Source of the DNA: Saprospiraceae bacterium
Lineage (GTDB): Bacteria; Bacteroidota; Bacteroidia; Chitinophagales; Saprospiraceae
DNA: 64,000 nucleotides
Assembly: GCA_016714085.1 (NCBI GenBank)
Contig: JADJNW010000005.1
Span: 62,001 to 126,000, forward strand
Reading direction: 5' to 3'
The notes under the pieces were generated by a model. The model saw only the letters and a list, made by a program, of their open reading frames with translations, had not been told where the DNA came from and made no database searches. Position numbers and translations under genes: made by a program. Shown one piece after another: positions 16,940 through 26,998 of this stretch; position 1 is the first letter of the stretch, and every line of letters begins with the position of its first letter.

Positions 16940-17947
16940 ATGAAAAAAACTTTAATTTTATTAATATCTTTTGCTTTGTTTGGCTCGGTCACTGCCTGGT
17001 ATTTACTTACACAGCAAGATGATAAAACGACCTTATTGGCTAAGGATCAGCGTTTTTCGATTGAAGATTCTGAAAATATTTACAAAATATTTATTGCCAG
17101 TAAAAAAGGAGAAAAAACGACTTTAGAACGTAAAGAAAATTATTGGCTTTATAATGGCGAATACAAGGCGCGCCCGAATGCGATAGAAAATTTGTTGGAT
17201 GCGATCACGCGGGTGCAAGTAAAATATAAACCGCCCACTGCCGCTGTTGATAATATGGTCAAAGACCTTGCTACCAATGGCTTGAAGGTCGAATTATATA
17301 ATAATAATAATAAATTACTCAAAACTTATTATGTAGGCGGCTCTACGGCCGATGAGCGCGGCACGTATATGATTATGGAAGGCTCGAATCAGCCTTATGT
17401 AACTTACATTCCAAGTTGGGAAGGTAATATAAGATTTCGTTATAATTTGACAGGCGAAGATTGGCGCGATAAGACTATTTTTACTTACAAACAAGATGAC
17501 ATCCAATCCGTTAGCATTGAATATCCGAAGCAGCGGAATCAATCCTTTCGGCTGGAACGCAGCGGAAATGGCTTTGAAATAAAGCCTTTTTATGAAACAA
17601 CGCCTATCGTCAATCAACCGATAAGCGAGGGTAAAGTTGAAGCATTTTTGGAAGGATTTAAAAGCTTGGGTGCGGAGGCCTTTGAAAATGAAAATCCGCG
17701 TCGGGATTCTATCTTAAAATTGATGCCTTTCAGTATTATCAAGATTTCAAGCAAGGACGGGGACTCAACAACCGTGCGCCTGTTTCCTATTATCCCGGAA
17801 TACGATCCGGCAGTGACGCGCTTGCCCAATGCAGACGCCGTCGAGCGCTATTTTTTGGATTGGAATGGTCAGGATTTTATGCTGATTCAGCATCGGGTAT
17901 TTAGTAAAATACTTTGGGGCTACGATTTTTTCTTTGAAAAAAAATAG
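16940..17947 (+). CDS. DUF4340-family periplasmic protein, gld-cluster member
   Basis: A 335-residue protein with an uncleaved or cleaved N-terminal signal (MKKTLILLISFALFGSVTAWYLL). The mature part begins DDKTTLLAKDQRFSIEDSEN and has the DUF4340 pattern IYKIFIASKKGEKTTLERKE, WLYNGEYKARPNAIENLLDA and YYVGGSTADERGTYMI. DUF4340 genes regularly follow gldG-like ABC-auxiliary genes, so a role alongside the Gld transporter is inferred. The TGG EDWRD region and a second DUF4340-like repeat in the C-terminal half support a two-repeat fold. No enzymatic motif is visible. Confidence 0.85.
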   Translation: MKKTLILLISFALFGSVTAWYLLTQQDDKTTLLAKDQRFSIEDSENIYKIFIASKKGEKTTLERKENYWLYNGEYKARPNAIENLLDAITRVQVKYKPPTAAVDNMVKDLATNGLKVELYNNNNKLLKTYYVGGSTADERGTYMIMEGSNQPYVTYIPSWEGNIRFRYNLTGEDWRDKTIFTYKQDDIQSVSIEYPKQRNQSFRLERSGNGFEIKPFYETTPIVNQPISEGKVEAFLEGFKSLGAEAFENENPRRDSILKLMPFSIIKISSKDGDSTTVRLFPIIPEYDPAVTRLPNADAVERYFLDWNGQDFMLIQHRVFSKILWGYDFFFEKK

Positions 17948-17949
17948 TC

Positions 17950-18495
17950 ATGCAGGAGCTACTTTTCTTTATTGCCGTGCTTCCCGATGCTATCATTCAG
18001 CAAGAAGTGACTCGATTTAAAGAATATTTGTCCGAGCATTTTGGCGCTTCCCACGCGCTCAAATCGCCACCACATATCACGCTTTTTCCGCCTTTCAGAT
18101 GGCAAGAAAATAAGCTAAATGAACTTATATCGATATTAGATAAATTTGCAGCGGCAGAGAAAACCTTTTCCTTATCCTTGAAAAACTTCAATGCCTTCGC
18201 GCCTCGCGTCATTTATGTAGATGTGGAACGCAACGAATCTTTACAGGAATTGCAAAATAAATTAGAAACATTCCTGGAATCAGAATTGAATTTGAAAAAT
18301 GAGCGTGGTCATCATGGCTTTAATCCGCATATGACGATTGCTCATAAAGATTTAAAACGCGAGCTTTTTCCGAAAGCCTGGCAATATTTTTCACAACAGG
18401 AATACGCCCGTACGTGCAAGATTGAAAACATTACTTTATTGAAATATAATAAGAATCGCTGGGATATTTTTGAAGCATTTCCGCTGGGTTTTTAA
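17950..18495 (+). CDS. 2'-5' RNA ligase family (2H phosphoesterase)
   Basis: A 181-residue protein with the two HxT/S motifs that define the 2H superfamily: SPPHITLFPPFRW at about residue 40 and FNPHMTIAHKDL at about 122. The core LSLKNFNAFAPRVIYVDVE lies between them. The enzyme should open or close 2',3'-cyclic phosphate or 2'-5' linkages in RNA; the physiological substrate is unknown. It begins only 2 bp after the DUF4340 stop, so it is probably co-transcribed with the gld cluster, though a functional connection is not evident. Confidence 0.88.
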   Translation: MQELLFFIAVLPDAIIQQEVTRFKEYLSEHFGASHALKSPPHITLFPPFRWQENKLNELISILDKFAAAEKTFSLSLKNFNAFAPRVIYVDVERNESLQELQNKLETFLESELNLKNERGHHGFNPHMTIAHKDLKRELFPKAWQYFSQQEYARTCKIENITLLKYNKNRWDIFEAFPLGF

Positions 18496-18580
18496 GCATT
18501 ATTATTTTTGAAAAACATTATTTAACACTTTATAAAAATCAACATATTAGAAAAAAGTAAATTAATTCCACTTCATTTAT

Positions 18581-18588
18581 TACTTTTG
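18581..18588 (+). promoter_or_regulatory. Bacteroidota -7 element (TACTTTTG)
   Basis: An exact TAnnTTTG match about 150 bp upstream of the WG-repeat gene, leaving a long leader with no open frame of interest. No matching -33 box is visible. Confidence 0.35.
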
Positions 18589-18737
18589 TATTTCTGTCGA
18601 ACAGACGCATCGCGGAAGTTAGGATGCAAGCACATAATTTGCGCCCGCAAAATACGTTTAGAATTACACACAAAGCTTGCAAATCATAGACCAGACGGGA
18701 GGCAAAATAACGAAATCCGTTCAGATTATTGGAGCTT

Positions 18738-21557
18738 ATGAGGATAAGATGGACAGTGCTATGGCTTATCTACTGGAGTGTTGTCGCGCACGCACAGCCG
18801 TATTTCCCTGTGAAATTGAATAAAAAGTGGGGTTTGATCGATGCGGAAGGTAAAATGGCCTTGCAGCCGGTGTATGACGCTATCGGCGAATTCAAAGAAT
18901 TTGGTTATGCTGTCATGCAACGCAATGGCGGCGTGGGTTTGCTCAATGCTCAAGGTAAAGAAATTATTCCTCCTCGTTATGATGATCTCAAAGTGCTGGA
19001 TTCGCTGCTGATGGCTGTGATGGACAATGGAGAATGGCAAGTAGTCAATCTGCATGGCGAAATCGTATTACCAAAGGGCTACGAGCGGCTGAAACTATTA
19101 AATGACCGTTATATTGCTTTTCGCAAAAATGATAAATGGGGATTGGTCGATAATCGCGGAAGGCAAATCAGCCCACCTAAATATGATGATCTTCGGTTGG
19201 AAAAAAAAGACGTTTTTTTAGTCAGAGAAGGTCAAAAACTAGGATTGCTCTCTGCTGATGGCGATGAAATGTTGCCCGGCATTGCTGATGAAATCAATAT
19301 TTTCAATGATAGCCTGTTTTTTTACAAATCTGGCAGTAATTGGGGCGCAGTGGATGAAAACGGCGCCAATATTGTCCCTCCCAAATACGAGGCTTACACA
19401 AAAATTTCTGACACATATATTAAGCTGATTTCCAATGGGCGTATGTATGTGTATTCGATTGCATGCCGCGGCGTCATTACACAAGGCGATTACGATGATT
19501 ATTACGCTTTTTCGCGTAAGTATTTGATTGTCAAGAAGAATCGGCAGCTTGGATTGATGGATTGGTGCGGCAGTATTGTTTTGCAACCGCAATATCATGA
19601 AATTCAAGAACATGAAGGCGAGTTATTCCGAGTTAATTTTAAGGGTAAATGGGGCATCGTAGAAACAAATGACAAGCCGGTTGGGACGTTTCAGTATGAT
19701 TATATCGCGCCATTACGTGGCAGTATCGGCGTAATCAAAAAAGGAAAAGTATTTGGGATTATTAATTTTAAAGGGGAAGAAGTAGTCGTTCCGCAATATC
19801 AACGCATCGAAATAGAAGATAACCGCGCCAAAGCCTATACCTCTAATCCTGGCGCTTCGGGCGAAGAAGCCTTGACTTTACTGGACTTTGACGAAAACGG
19901 ACAATTAACAGGACATAGTAGTTTTGAAAAACACTTCGTGTTGCGCATCAGCGGTGATGGCGCTGCAAAGCGACGTTCGCAAACAAATAATTATGTGCTG
20001 GATCAATACGAATGGTTTTACTCGCCAGGCAATGATCGTTGGGGGCTTCGTCGTTTGGCGGATGGAGCGATTCAAATTGAACCGAATTTTTCTACAATAA
20101 AAGTTTATAAAGAGCTGGGTTTCACGCTGGTAGGTATTGAACAATCTAATAAGTATGAGTTTGAGCGCACTACTTATCGCTTTAGCATGGTATATGGAGT
20201 GGTGCGAAATGAAGTTGGTTTATTGGTGACAGATATGGATTTCTTGTCTGTGCAATTTGAGGATTTTGAAAAAGGTAACCCGACCGCGCGTTGCGTCTTT
20301 TCCAACGGACGTCACGGATTGATGGATCAAATCGGACGGATTATATGTAAAGATTATGCATTTATTGGTGATTTTCAGGATGGTGTAGCAAGAATTAGCA
20401 TTAAGGGAAGACTTTCAGGAAGTATGAAACATAGCTATGCATTAGGTAATTTAAGTGCTTATCTCAATAGCTTACAAAGCGGTTACGCTATGCTTGATTA
20501 CACACAGTACGACCAACTTTTTAAGCAAGAAGCGGTCTTGATTTGTGAAGGATGCGAATGGGGATACATTGATTCAACTGGTCGAGCTACGGTGACGCCT
20601 GGTTATACTTTTGCACAAGATTTTACCAACGGTGTAGGGATCGTCGCTTGTGATGGCAAATGGGGTATGGTGAATGCAAAAGGTCAGCCTGTCATTCCTT
20701 GTCAGTACGATGGAATTGAATTTCTTAAAAATACCGATAACAAAATTGTGCGATTGTATGTGCAGACTCCAAAATACGGATTGATTGATACGCTTGGGCA
20801 GTTGGCAGTGGACGCGGTTTATGATGAGTTGGGTTTCTTTAGAGAAGGCAGATTGGCGGTGAAACGCAATGGATTGTGGGGTTTCGTGAATGATGAAGGA
20901 TTGGAAGTGATTCCTTGTCGCTTTCGGGAAGTGTCTAATTTTTACGAAGGATTGGCTGCCGTGAAGATAGGGCGGTATTGGGGCTTTATTGATAAGCAAG
21001 GCGATATCGTAATTGATTTCAAATATACCCGAGTCGGCAATTTTCAGGAGGGATTAGCTTGGGTCGGCACTTCTGAAGGTACTGGATTTATTAATCGAAA
21101 GGAACAATTTGTTATACCGCCGAGATTTGAAAAAGCAAATGATTTTGATCGAGGCGTAGCAAGGGTAGTCGTCAAAGGAGAATTTGCTTTGATTGATCGC
21201 GAAGGTAAATATATTGCTAAACCTCAATTTGTAAGTATTGATGCTTTTAACGAATATGGTCTGGCGCTTGTCACTTATGGTAAAAATTGGCTTCGGCACG
21301 GGGTCATTAGTTTAGAAGGCAAGTTGATAACGACGCAAGCATATAATGAAATTCAACCCTATTCAGAAGGCTTTGCTGTTGCAAAACTCAAGGATAGCTA
21401 TGGCTATATTGATACTACCGGGCAATTGGTGATTCCTTGTACTTTTTCTAAGGCTTCCGCATTTTTTGAGGGGCGGGCAGCGGTGCAGCGCGATGGCTCT
21501 TGTGGATATATTAATAAAACCGGCAATGAAGTAGTGCCTTTCGAGTTTAGTAAATGA
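18738..21557 (+). CDS. Large exported WG-repeat protein, interrupted by an in-frame TGA
   Basis: Begins with a signal peptide (MRIRWTVLWLIYWSVVAHAQ); ATG 18738 is preferred to an upstream in-frame TTG. The rest is a long series of WG (KWG-type) repeats of roughly 40-50 residues, for example KKWGLIDAEGKMALQPVYDA, DKWGLVDNRGRQISPPKYDD, GKWGMVNAKGQPVIPCQYDG and RYWGFIDKQGDIVIDFKYT. Each follows the pattern WG-hydrophobic-D/N-x-x-G, then V/I-I-P-P-x-Y-D. The frame meets TGA at 21555-21557 in the middle of a repeat (EVVPFEFSK) and the repeat pattern goes on unchanged in the same frame to 22064. WG proteins are surface or periplasmic; function unknown. Confidence 0.8.
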   Translation: MRIRWTVLWLIYWSVVAHAQPYFPVKLNKKWGLIDAEGKMALQPVYDAIGEFKEFGYAVMQRNGGVGLLNAQGKEIIPPRYDDLKVLDSLLMAVMDNGEWQVVNLHGEIVLPKGYERLKLLNDRYIAFRKNDKWGLVDNRGRQISPPKYDDLRLEKKDVFLVREGQKLGLLSADGDEMLPGIADEINIFNDSLFFYKSGSNWGAVDENGANIVPPKYEAYTKISDTYIKLISNGRMYVYSIACRGVITQGDYDDYYAFSRKYLIVKKNRQLGLMDWCGSIVLQPQYHEIQEHEGELFRVNFKGKWGIVETNDKPVGTFQYDYIAPLRGSIGVIKKGKVFGIINFKGEEVVVPQYQRIEIEDNRAKAYTSNPGASGEEALTLLDFDENGQLTGHSSFEKHFVLRISGDGAAKRRSQTNNYVLDQYEWFYSPGNDRWGLRRLADGAIQIEPNFSTIKVYKELGFTLVGIEQSNKYEFERTTYRFSMVYGVVRNEVGLLVTDMDFLSVQFEDFEKGNPTARCVFSNGRHGLMDQIGRIICKDYAFIGDFQDGVARISIKGRLSGSMKHSYALGNLSAYLNSLQSGYAMLDYTQYDQLFKQEAVLICEGCEWGYIDSTGRATVTPGYTFAQDFTNGVGIVACDGKWGMVNAKGQPVIPCQYDGIEFLKNTDNKIVRLYVQTPKYGLIDTLGQLAVDAVYDELGFFREGRLAVKRNGLWGFVNDEGLEVIPCRFREVSNFYEGLAAVKIGRYWGFIDKQGDIVIDFKYTRVGNFQEGLAWVGTSEGTGFINRKEQFVIPPRFEKANDFDRGVARVVVKGEFALIDREGKYIAKPQFVSIDAFNEYGLALVTYGKNWLRHGVISLEGKLITTQAYNEIQPYSEGFAVAKLKDSYGYIDTTGQLVIPCTFSKASAFFEGRAAVQRDGSCGYINKTGNEVVPFEFSK

Positions 21558-22064
21558 CTAGATTATGACGGTGGTAAAGCTGTAGTTTATCAATGTATTC
21601 GTCGCGCCGGGTTGATTTATTTTCAAGGTAATTTAGTCATTGAACCTAGTTTGGATCGCCTTATTACATTCCGGGAAGGCCGAGGATTGGTGCGCGATAA
21701 TGAATATCGTTTTTATTACATCACCGAACAGGCGGGCTTGTATAATGGTTTTTATGATGAAGCGACTGAATTTCAGCATGGTGTGGCGGTAGTACAAGTC
21801 AATGGCAAATGGGGAATCATTAATCGGAAAGGAATAGAGATTATTCCTCCAAAATATGATAAAATTGAAACTTTTGAGAATGGCTACGCTAGAGTTCGAA
21901 TACAAGGATTTACTGGCTTGAGTAATCTAAATGGTCAACTCATAGTCAAACCTAATTTTGAGTATATCAGTTACGCTGGCGATGGCTTATTCCGGGCGGA
22001 ACAAGGCGATAAGGTTGGTTATTTCGATCAAAGTGGCAATTGGGTTTGGTCGCTTACCAAATAA
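21558..22064 (+). CDS. Continuation of the WG-repeat protein after the in-frame TGA
   Basis: The codons after the TGA read LDYDGGKAVVYQCIRRAGLI in the same frame as the upstream part and carry further WG repeats (NGKWGIINRKGIEIIPPKYD near 21796, then a last module ending GYFDQSGNWVWSLTK). An internal ATG at 21612 would give a 150-residue product, but it has no signal peptide and starts mid-repeat. The natural reading is a single protein of about 1108 residues from 18738 to 22064 broken by one substitution. Confidence 0.7.
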   Translation, partial: LDYDGGKAVVYQCIRRAGLIYFQGNLVIEPSLDRLITFREGRGLVRDNEYRFYYITEQAGLYNGFYDEATEFQHGVAVVQVNGKWGIINRKGIEIIPPKYDKIETFENGYARVRIQGFTGLSNLNGQLIVKPNFEYISYAGDGLFRAEQGDKVGYFDQSGNWVWSLTK

Positions 22065-22306
22065 ATGGCTGTTGAATAGTTGTCTTTCGATTTTCTTCCT
22101 CTCATATTATTATTAAAGTCTATTTCAGATTATGAATCTTCTTTTTAAAGAGGATAATAATTTTATTAAACAAAAATTAAAACCATTTTAAATTGATAAT
22201 AATATATTGGTTAATGTATTTATTTTCAACGTTTTAGATTTTAAGATTTCCTCTTTTTTATTTTCAGCTTGATATAAAATATTAATTCAGAGAATCGCAT
22301 ATCAAT

Positions 22307-22341
22307 AAAAAAGGCTGAAGCAATTTGCTCCAGCCCTTTTA
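22307..22341 (-). terminator. Bidirectional hairpin terminator
   Basis: AAAAAAGGCTG and AAGCAA pair with TTGCTC and CAGCCCTTTT, giving T runs on either strand. It lies 20 bp beyond the stop of the minus-strand surface protein and also faces the end of the WG-repeat gene, so it can serve both. Confidence 0.75.
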
Positions 22342-22361
22342 TTTCCTTATCTAAGGATTGA

Positions 22362-25300
22362 TTACTCAATCATAATCATCTTCTTAGTAGCTGTAAACTC
22401 GCCACTTTGTAAAGTATAAGTCAACACGCCGGTCGGTAAATCTCTACGGTTCAGGGTAATTTGGTTGTACCCCTTCGTAAAGTTACCACGAATCAGCTTG
22501 ATCGTTTTGCCAGTCACATCGCTGATCGTGATGATTGCTTCAGCTGCCGCTGGTAAATTAAATCCGATCATCGTTTGATCCTTGAATGGGTTTGGAATGT
22601 TCTGATACAATTCAAAGTTCAAGCCAGCTACTGTACCTGTACTAAATTCGATGGCGACGTTCATCAATTCATCGACATTATTATAAGCTTCAGCTACCGT
22701 GTAACGGCTGCTCACGCCAAGCACTTTGCTGATAGTTGTTTCGGCATTGGCACGGAATACAAGGCTAAACATTATTTCATCAGCATTAGCCCCACCTGCT
22801 ATGCCTTTTGGTGAATTCCAACTGGTCGTGATCATACCTTCATCAATGAAACGCAGACCGAAGTTTTCTACACCGGCTACACCAGCAATGATATCTACCA
22901 ATTCTACTGCTTTATTGTCAAAGGTCAATGTACCCTGATAACCTTGAATATCCACAATATCCCTGGCTTTGAAGTCAATCGTGTACTCATTGCCAGCTAC
23001 CAATTGTGCATCTGCTACCTGGAAGTGGAAAGTGCTATTGATATTACGTACTTCAGCACCTGCAATGCTACTTGTTCTGGCATTGCCATCCAAATCACCA
23101 ATTTTTACAGCAACGAAGTCCACATTATTCATGGCTGTTGCCAAATCATTGATGTTCTTCACTTCCGGGAATGATTGTGACCAAGGATTGGTCGGCACTG
23201 GGAAGACGTAGGAGGCATCGATGAATCTCCAACTGGTATTGTTCGGGAAGTCCGTATCTATACTCAAAATCAGCTTACGCAACGCAATCAAATCGAGGAT
23301 TGAAATAGTCTTCGAGTTATTGATATCTGCTGCGATCATTTTATATGGGCTGTTAAGCAATTGCACGCCCAGGATATGCTTGGTAATCAATACGATATCA
23401 TAGGTGCTAACCCCATTAAGTGGATTGATATCCAAAGATGGAACTACCGTATAGTCATATCCAAGCTCTAAACCGGCGAAGCTATAAGCGCCTTGGGCAT
23501 TTGTCAATTTGGTTTGTGGACTCTGTCCACTTAATTGTACATTTACATTTTCGACAGGCTCTGTATCTTCTGTGTTGATCACCCCTGCTATGGTGCCAGG
23601 TCCTGCTATTACATCGCAAACCCCAAACATATTATCCTGTAATAATACATAGGTACGGCAGACATCATAATTCGGGCCACCTACTGTGCCATCGGGTTGT
23701 ATTGCAATTGGATTATAAACAGAATCCCAAGCATAGATTTCAACTTCTAGTGTTGCCGGATCATCACAGGTTACAACAATACATTTTTTGTCGAGGCTCG
23801 GTGTCTCACCAACGCGGTTGATAGAATAACGAATTGGGCCATTGCAATCATCAATTGGGCTGGCTACAAAATCTGTAGCGCAAATAGTCATTGCACCTGA
23901 ATCTTCGTCACCATCTCCATCTACATCTGCCTTCGGATTAACAGGCATTAGTTCTATTGCTAGACCGTGTGTACAGATCGGTGCCGGTGCCTTGCAGTCA
24001 AGTACAGTAACTTTGAAGGTCTTGATGTCTCCATTGGCACAACCATCCTTGGCATGTACTTCAATGAGGTGTGCTCCCAGACCCAATACCTGATCTTCGA
24101 TCACGAAGTTTGGTGCAGTGCCTGTTACTTTACTTGTACGCTCTACTCCATCTACAAATACTTTCACAAATACATCATTCGGTGTACAGTCATCCACTAC
24201 GGTGAATGGAATGTCAATAGTCACCGGACAGTTCTTCGCAATATCTGAAGAGTAGCTGCAAGTATCGATGTCTTCCACTGTAATGATTGGTGCGGTGTCA
24301 TCGTATACTTTGAGTAGTTGAGTGTACTGCCAGTAACCTCTTCCCCAGTTATTATTCTCAGTTACATCTATGATCGGGTTGGTATTGATATCCAGTGCAT
24401 TACCACTTCTTACCTTGTCATCCCAGAATCTGCGGCTGGTCGATGGTATGCCATCTGTCTCGCTTGGCAGGGTTGGGTTGCCACACAAATCCTGTGTCCA
24501 GTTCTTGGAAGATGTTCCTGCTCTGTCGATATAAGTGTTGCCCGGACGACGGATCAACCATACATCCTCATCACCTGGTACACCATCTCCATCCACATCT
24601 CTTCCGATCACCACCGGTGCGGATTGTCCATCGTATTCACACCAGTTCAGTACTTCAAACGTACGGAAGATCTTGTAGCACTCATCGCCTGTGGCGGTGA
24701 ACTTCTCATCCTTCACTTTGATTGCCAATAGATCGCAACCAATTTCATTGATGTAGATACAAGTATCCAGAATGTTATCACGGCATTCTCCTTCCTTATC
24801 AGCCGGGAAGCCAATGATGTATTCGTGGTGTTCGGTCACCCAAAGGGTCTGGCAGCATTCGATCGTAAATTGTCCATCAGTGAACTCCAAACAACGGGTG
24901 ATATAACCTACACCGCACTCATCTCTGTCATCATCTACCGATACACATTCGCCTGTCACCACGCAGTTATCCAGCACATAGCCTCCTTCGATCAAATCTT
25001 CGGCGCTACCTCCAAATAATTCATCCAACAGATCTGCATATTCCACACATGGATCTTCTACATCGTTCAAATTATTCAGGTACTGGATGCGTGGATCGTT
25101 GCAGTAGATTTCCTCCGGCTGTGGCAATTTGCACACCGGTGGTACTTTGTCTTCTACCAATACTTTTAACCAACAAGTATTGTAATTATCTGGCATCCGA
25201 TTGCATTCTGGCAAGCATGGATATTGATAGTCGCTCTTACCCGCTTCAATTTCAACATTACATCCATATTGATCTTGTAACCACAAATACACATCATCAT

Positions 25301-26372
25301 TTGTAAAAATTGAAGCACTATCACCAAAAACACCACTCATGTTAGCATCATCCCATACTCTAAGTTGAAGCTCCACAGAATCCTGTACATCGCAGCACAA
25401 AATATCTACATAATCATCCCAACAAGAATATAGGATAGTGTCTTGCTCAACCAAAAATACTTTGAGGGTATCTTCAGGAGTGAAATAAGCGCCACGCTCG
25501 GGATCATAGAAGAGGTCATCTAAAGAAGAGTATAGACCTTCAGTAATTAACGCTACATATGTATCAACACATTCTCTATCGTTAAATCTACGTCTGATTT
25601 CCAATGCGATCGGTCCGCAGTCATCATAAGAGCCTTCATCGATGTCCTCTGCATAAATGCGCGTTGAACCATCAATGGCTGTGCCACTCAAACTTACATT
25701 CAACTGGTCATCACACACCGCTACCGGTGCACTTCTGTCCACTACCTGGAACCAGTAGTACTTCACCACTTTGTTCTTACAACCATCCTCTACCGTATAT
25801 TTGAACAGGTGTACCCCTTTTGGTACGTTTCTGGCGGTCTTTGCATTGGCGCCTCCCAGTGGGTTCAAGCCGGCTGCAAATACGCCTTCATAATATTCGC
25901 CTGTCAAAAATCCATGATCGTCATATTCCGGTAAGAACGTAATGATATCCACCGAAATCGAACCAATACCGGAGCAGTTATCTGCCAAGCCCTGTGGTAC
26001 CGGTACGATGAACGTTGCTTTGCAATCGAATGGTCCTGTGGAGTAAGTCGGCATGCAATCCCATGGATCATAAGCCAATTCTCCTACCGTCGGTGCAGTG
26101 AAATCACCCACTTTGATCAACTGGTTGTAGATGATCGTTCTGCCCGGGTTACACCAGTCTACCACCGTCCACTCTCTGATGAAGTAGAACGAGGCGGTAC
26201 ATACATTGGTCAAAGACTTGTCTGTGAAAGTCGCTGTCAAATGGCAATATGGTACATCCGGTCTCAGGTCATGGTGTCCAAATGCACTTACTACAAATGG
26301 ATAGCCTGTTGCTTCCGGACTTGGTACTTGCTTACCACCTGGCCTGCAATCGTCGGGAAGCTCTGTCCGCAT
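22362..26372 (-). CDS. Giant T9SS surface protein, C-terminal part (dockerin-like, cohesin-like, sorting domain)
   Basis: A 1336-codon frame that is the 3' part of a gene beginning at 30510. In order it holds strand-rich modules with HYR/Ig-like phrases (TDKSLTNVCTASFYFIREWT), a Cys-rich module with EVLNWCEYDG and the Ca-binding loop DVDGDGVPGDEDVW, a KADVDGDGDEDSG loop, a Cna-B/carboxypeptidase-regulatory-like fold (VQLSGQSPQTKLTNAQGAYS), a dockerin-like pair (STYDIVLITKHILGVQLL, then AADINNSKTISILDLIALRK), a cohesin-like domain (FKARDIVDIQGYQGTLTFDN) and a T9SS type A signal (LYQNIPNPFKDQTMIGFNLP to KKMIMIE). The first codons up to GGKQVPSPEATG follow a frame change near 26330-26340. Probably a surface adhesin or scaffold. 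Confidence 0.82.
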   Translation of the reverse strand: MRTELPDDCRPGGKQVPSPEATGYPFVVSAFGHHDLRPDVPYCHLTATFTDKSLTNVCTASFYFIREWTVVDWCNPGRTIIYNQLIKVGDFTAPTVGELAYDPWDCMPTYSTGPFDCKATFIVPVPQGLADNCSGIGSISVDIITFLPEYDDHGFLTGEYYEGVFAAGLNPLGGANAKTARNVPKGVHLFKYTVEDGCKNKVVKYYWFQVVDRSAPVAVCDDQLNVSLSGTAIDGSTRIYAEDIDEGSYDDCGPIALEIRRRFNDRECVDTYVALITEGLYSSLDDLFYDPERGAYFTPEDTLKVFLVEQDTILYSCWDDYVDILCCDVQDSVELQLRVWDDANMSGVFGDSASIFTNDDVYLWLQDQYGCNVEIEAGKSDYQYPCLPECNRMPDNYNTCWLKVLVEDKVPPVCKLPQPEEIYCNDPRIQYLNNLNDVEDPCVEYADLLDELFGGSAEDLIEGGYVLDNCVVTGECVSVDDDRDECGVGYITRCLEFTDGQFTIECCQTLWVTEHHEYIIGFPADKEGECRDNILDTCIYINEIGCDLLAIKVKDEKFTATGDECYKIFRTFEVLNWCEYDGQSAPVVIGRDVDGDGVPGDEDVWLIRRPGNTYIDRAGTSSKNWTQDLCGNPTLPSETDGIPSTSRRFWDDKVRSGNALDINTNPIIDVTENNNWGRGYWQYTQLLKVYDDTAPIITVEDIDTCSYSSDIAKNCPVTIDIPFTVVDDCTPNDVFVKVFVDGVERTSKVTGTAPNFVIEDQVLGLGAHLIEVHAKDGCANGDIKTFKVTVLDCKAPAPICTHGLAIELMPVNPKADVDGDGDEDSGAMTICATDFVASPIDDCNGPIRYSINRVGETPSLDKKCIVVTCDDPATLEVEIYAWDSVYNPIAIQPDGTVGGPNYDVCRTYVLLQDNMFGVCDVIAGPGTIAGVINTEDTEPVENVNVQLSGQSPQTKLTNAQGAYSFAGLELGYDYTVVPSLDINPLNGVSTYDIVLITKHILGVQLLNSPYKMIAADINNSKTISILDLIALRKLILSIDTDFPNNTSWRFIDASYVFPVPTNPWSQSFPEVKNINDLATAMNNVDFVAVKIGDLDGNARTSSIAGAEVRNINSTFHFQVADAQLVAGNEYTIDFKARDIVDIQGYQGTLTFDNKAVELVDIIAGVAGVENFGLRFIDEGMITTSWNSPKGIAGGANADEIMFSLVFRANAETTISKVLGVSSRYTVAEAYNNVDELMNVAIEFSTGTVAGLNFELYQNIPNPFKDQTMIGFNLPAAAEAIITISDVTGKTIKLIRGNFTKGYNQITLNRRDLPTGVLTYTLQSGEFTATKKMIMIE

Positions 26373-26998
26373 TCCAGATACGCCGTGTAATGTGGCAATA
26401 CCACATCTTCCATCGTCGGCTGGCGGATATACAGATACTGATCGCAGTAGTCACTCAAGCCACTACACTCATCTCTTGCGATGAACGTCCGCTTGATCAC
26501 CCGGTAATCACACTCACCCAGATAATGTCCATCAAAATGATCCAATTCCACATCGCTCACCCAACTGGTGATGTCCCCGCAGTTATCACTCACCCAACCA
26601 TTGAAACGACCACCATCAAAATGTGGATAGCCTGTGCGCTTCAATACCGTCAACAGATCACTTGGCATACTCAATACTTTACCATCTCTGTCGGTGGTGT
26701 AGCACTTGTTTGCCGGTAGTTTCAAATAATCGATATCATCGCAGATCAATGGATTGATCTCCTGGAAGTCTTCATCAAATTTCGGATATTCATTCGCCGA
26801 TGCGGTGCCGCTTCTGCCACTGAATACACGACCACCCGCTGGTGGGAAGATCAACCACTGATAGTCACCCTGATCGGCTGTCGTTGCATTGCCATCTCCA
26901 CGAGTCGATGTCGTCAACAGGGTGTATGCCACACCTGCTGTCAATCTTACCCGGATTACCGGATCGGTGTCCCCTTGTCCGCCATACAACTGGCTCAA
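26291..26998 (-). CDS. Giant T9SS surface protein, middle fragment between two frameshifts
   Basis: This open frame has no true start. It begins in the middle of a domain and reads LSQLYGGQGDTDPVIRVRL, TAGVAYTLLTTSTRGDGNA, then Cys-bearing modules (ECDYRVIKRTFIARDECSG) that continue the style of both neighbours. On the 5' side adding one T to ATCTTTTGAG (about 26996-27003) joins it to the frame ending NGWSIF. On the 3' side adding one base in GGCCAGG (about 26333-26340) joins it to GGKQVPSPEATGYPFVV. It is therefore internal sequence of one 2.7-kilo-residue protein. Confidence 0.7.
   Translation of the reverse strand: MSQLYGGQGDTDPVIRVRLTAGVAYTLLTTSTRGDGNATTADQGDYQWLIFPPAGGRVFSGRSGTASANEYPKFDEDFQEINPLICDDIDYLKLPANKCYTTDRDGKVLSMPSDLLTVLKRTGYPHFDGGRFNGWVSDNCGDITSWVSDVELDHFDGHYLGECDYRVIKRTFIARDECSGLSDYCDQYLYIRQPTMEDVVLPHYTAYLECGQSFPTIAGQVVSKYQVRKQQAIHL

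Noticed and set aside
18600..18728. Structured RNA or riboswitch in the WG-repeat gene leader
   Set aside because: Only weak, non-specific pairing is visible and no known riboswitch core could be recognised.
21555..21557. Selenocysteine or other recoding at the TGA
   Set aside because: No SECIS-like hairpin follows, and neither Cys nor Sec is expected at this repeat position.
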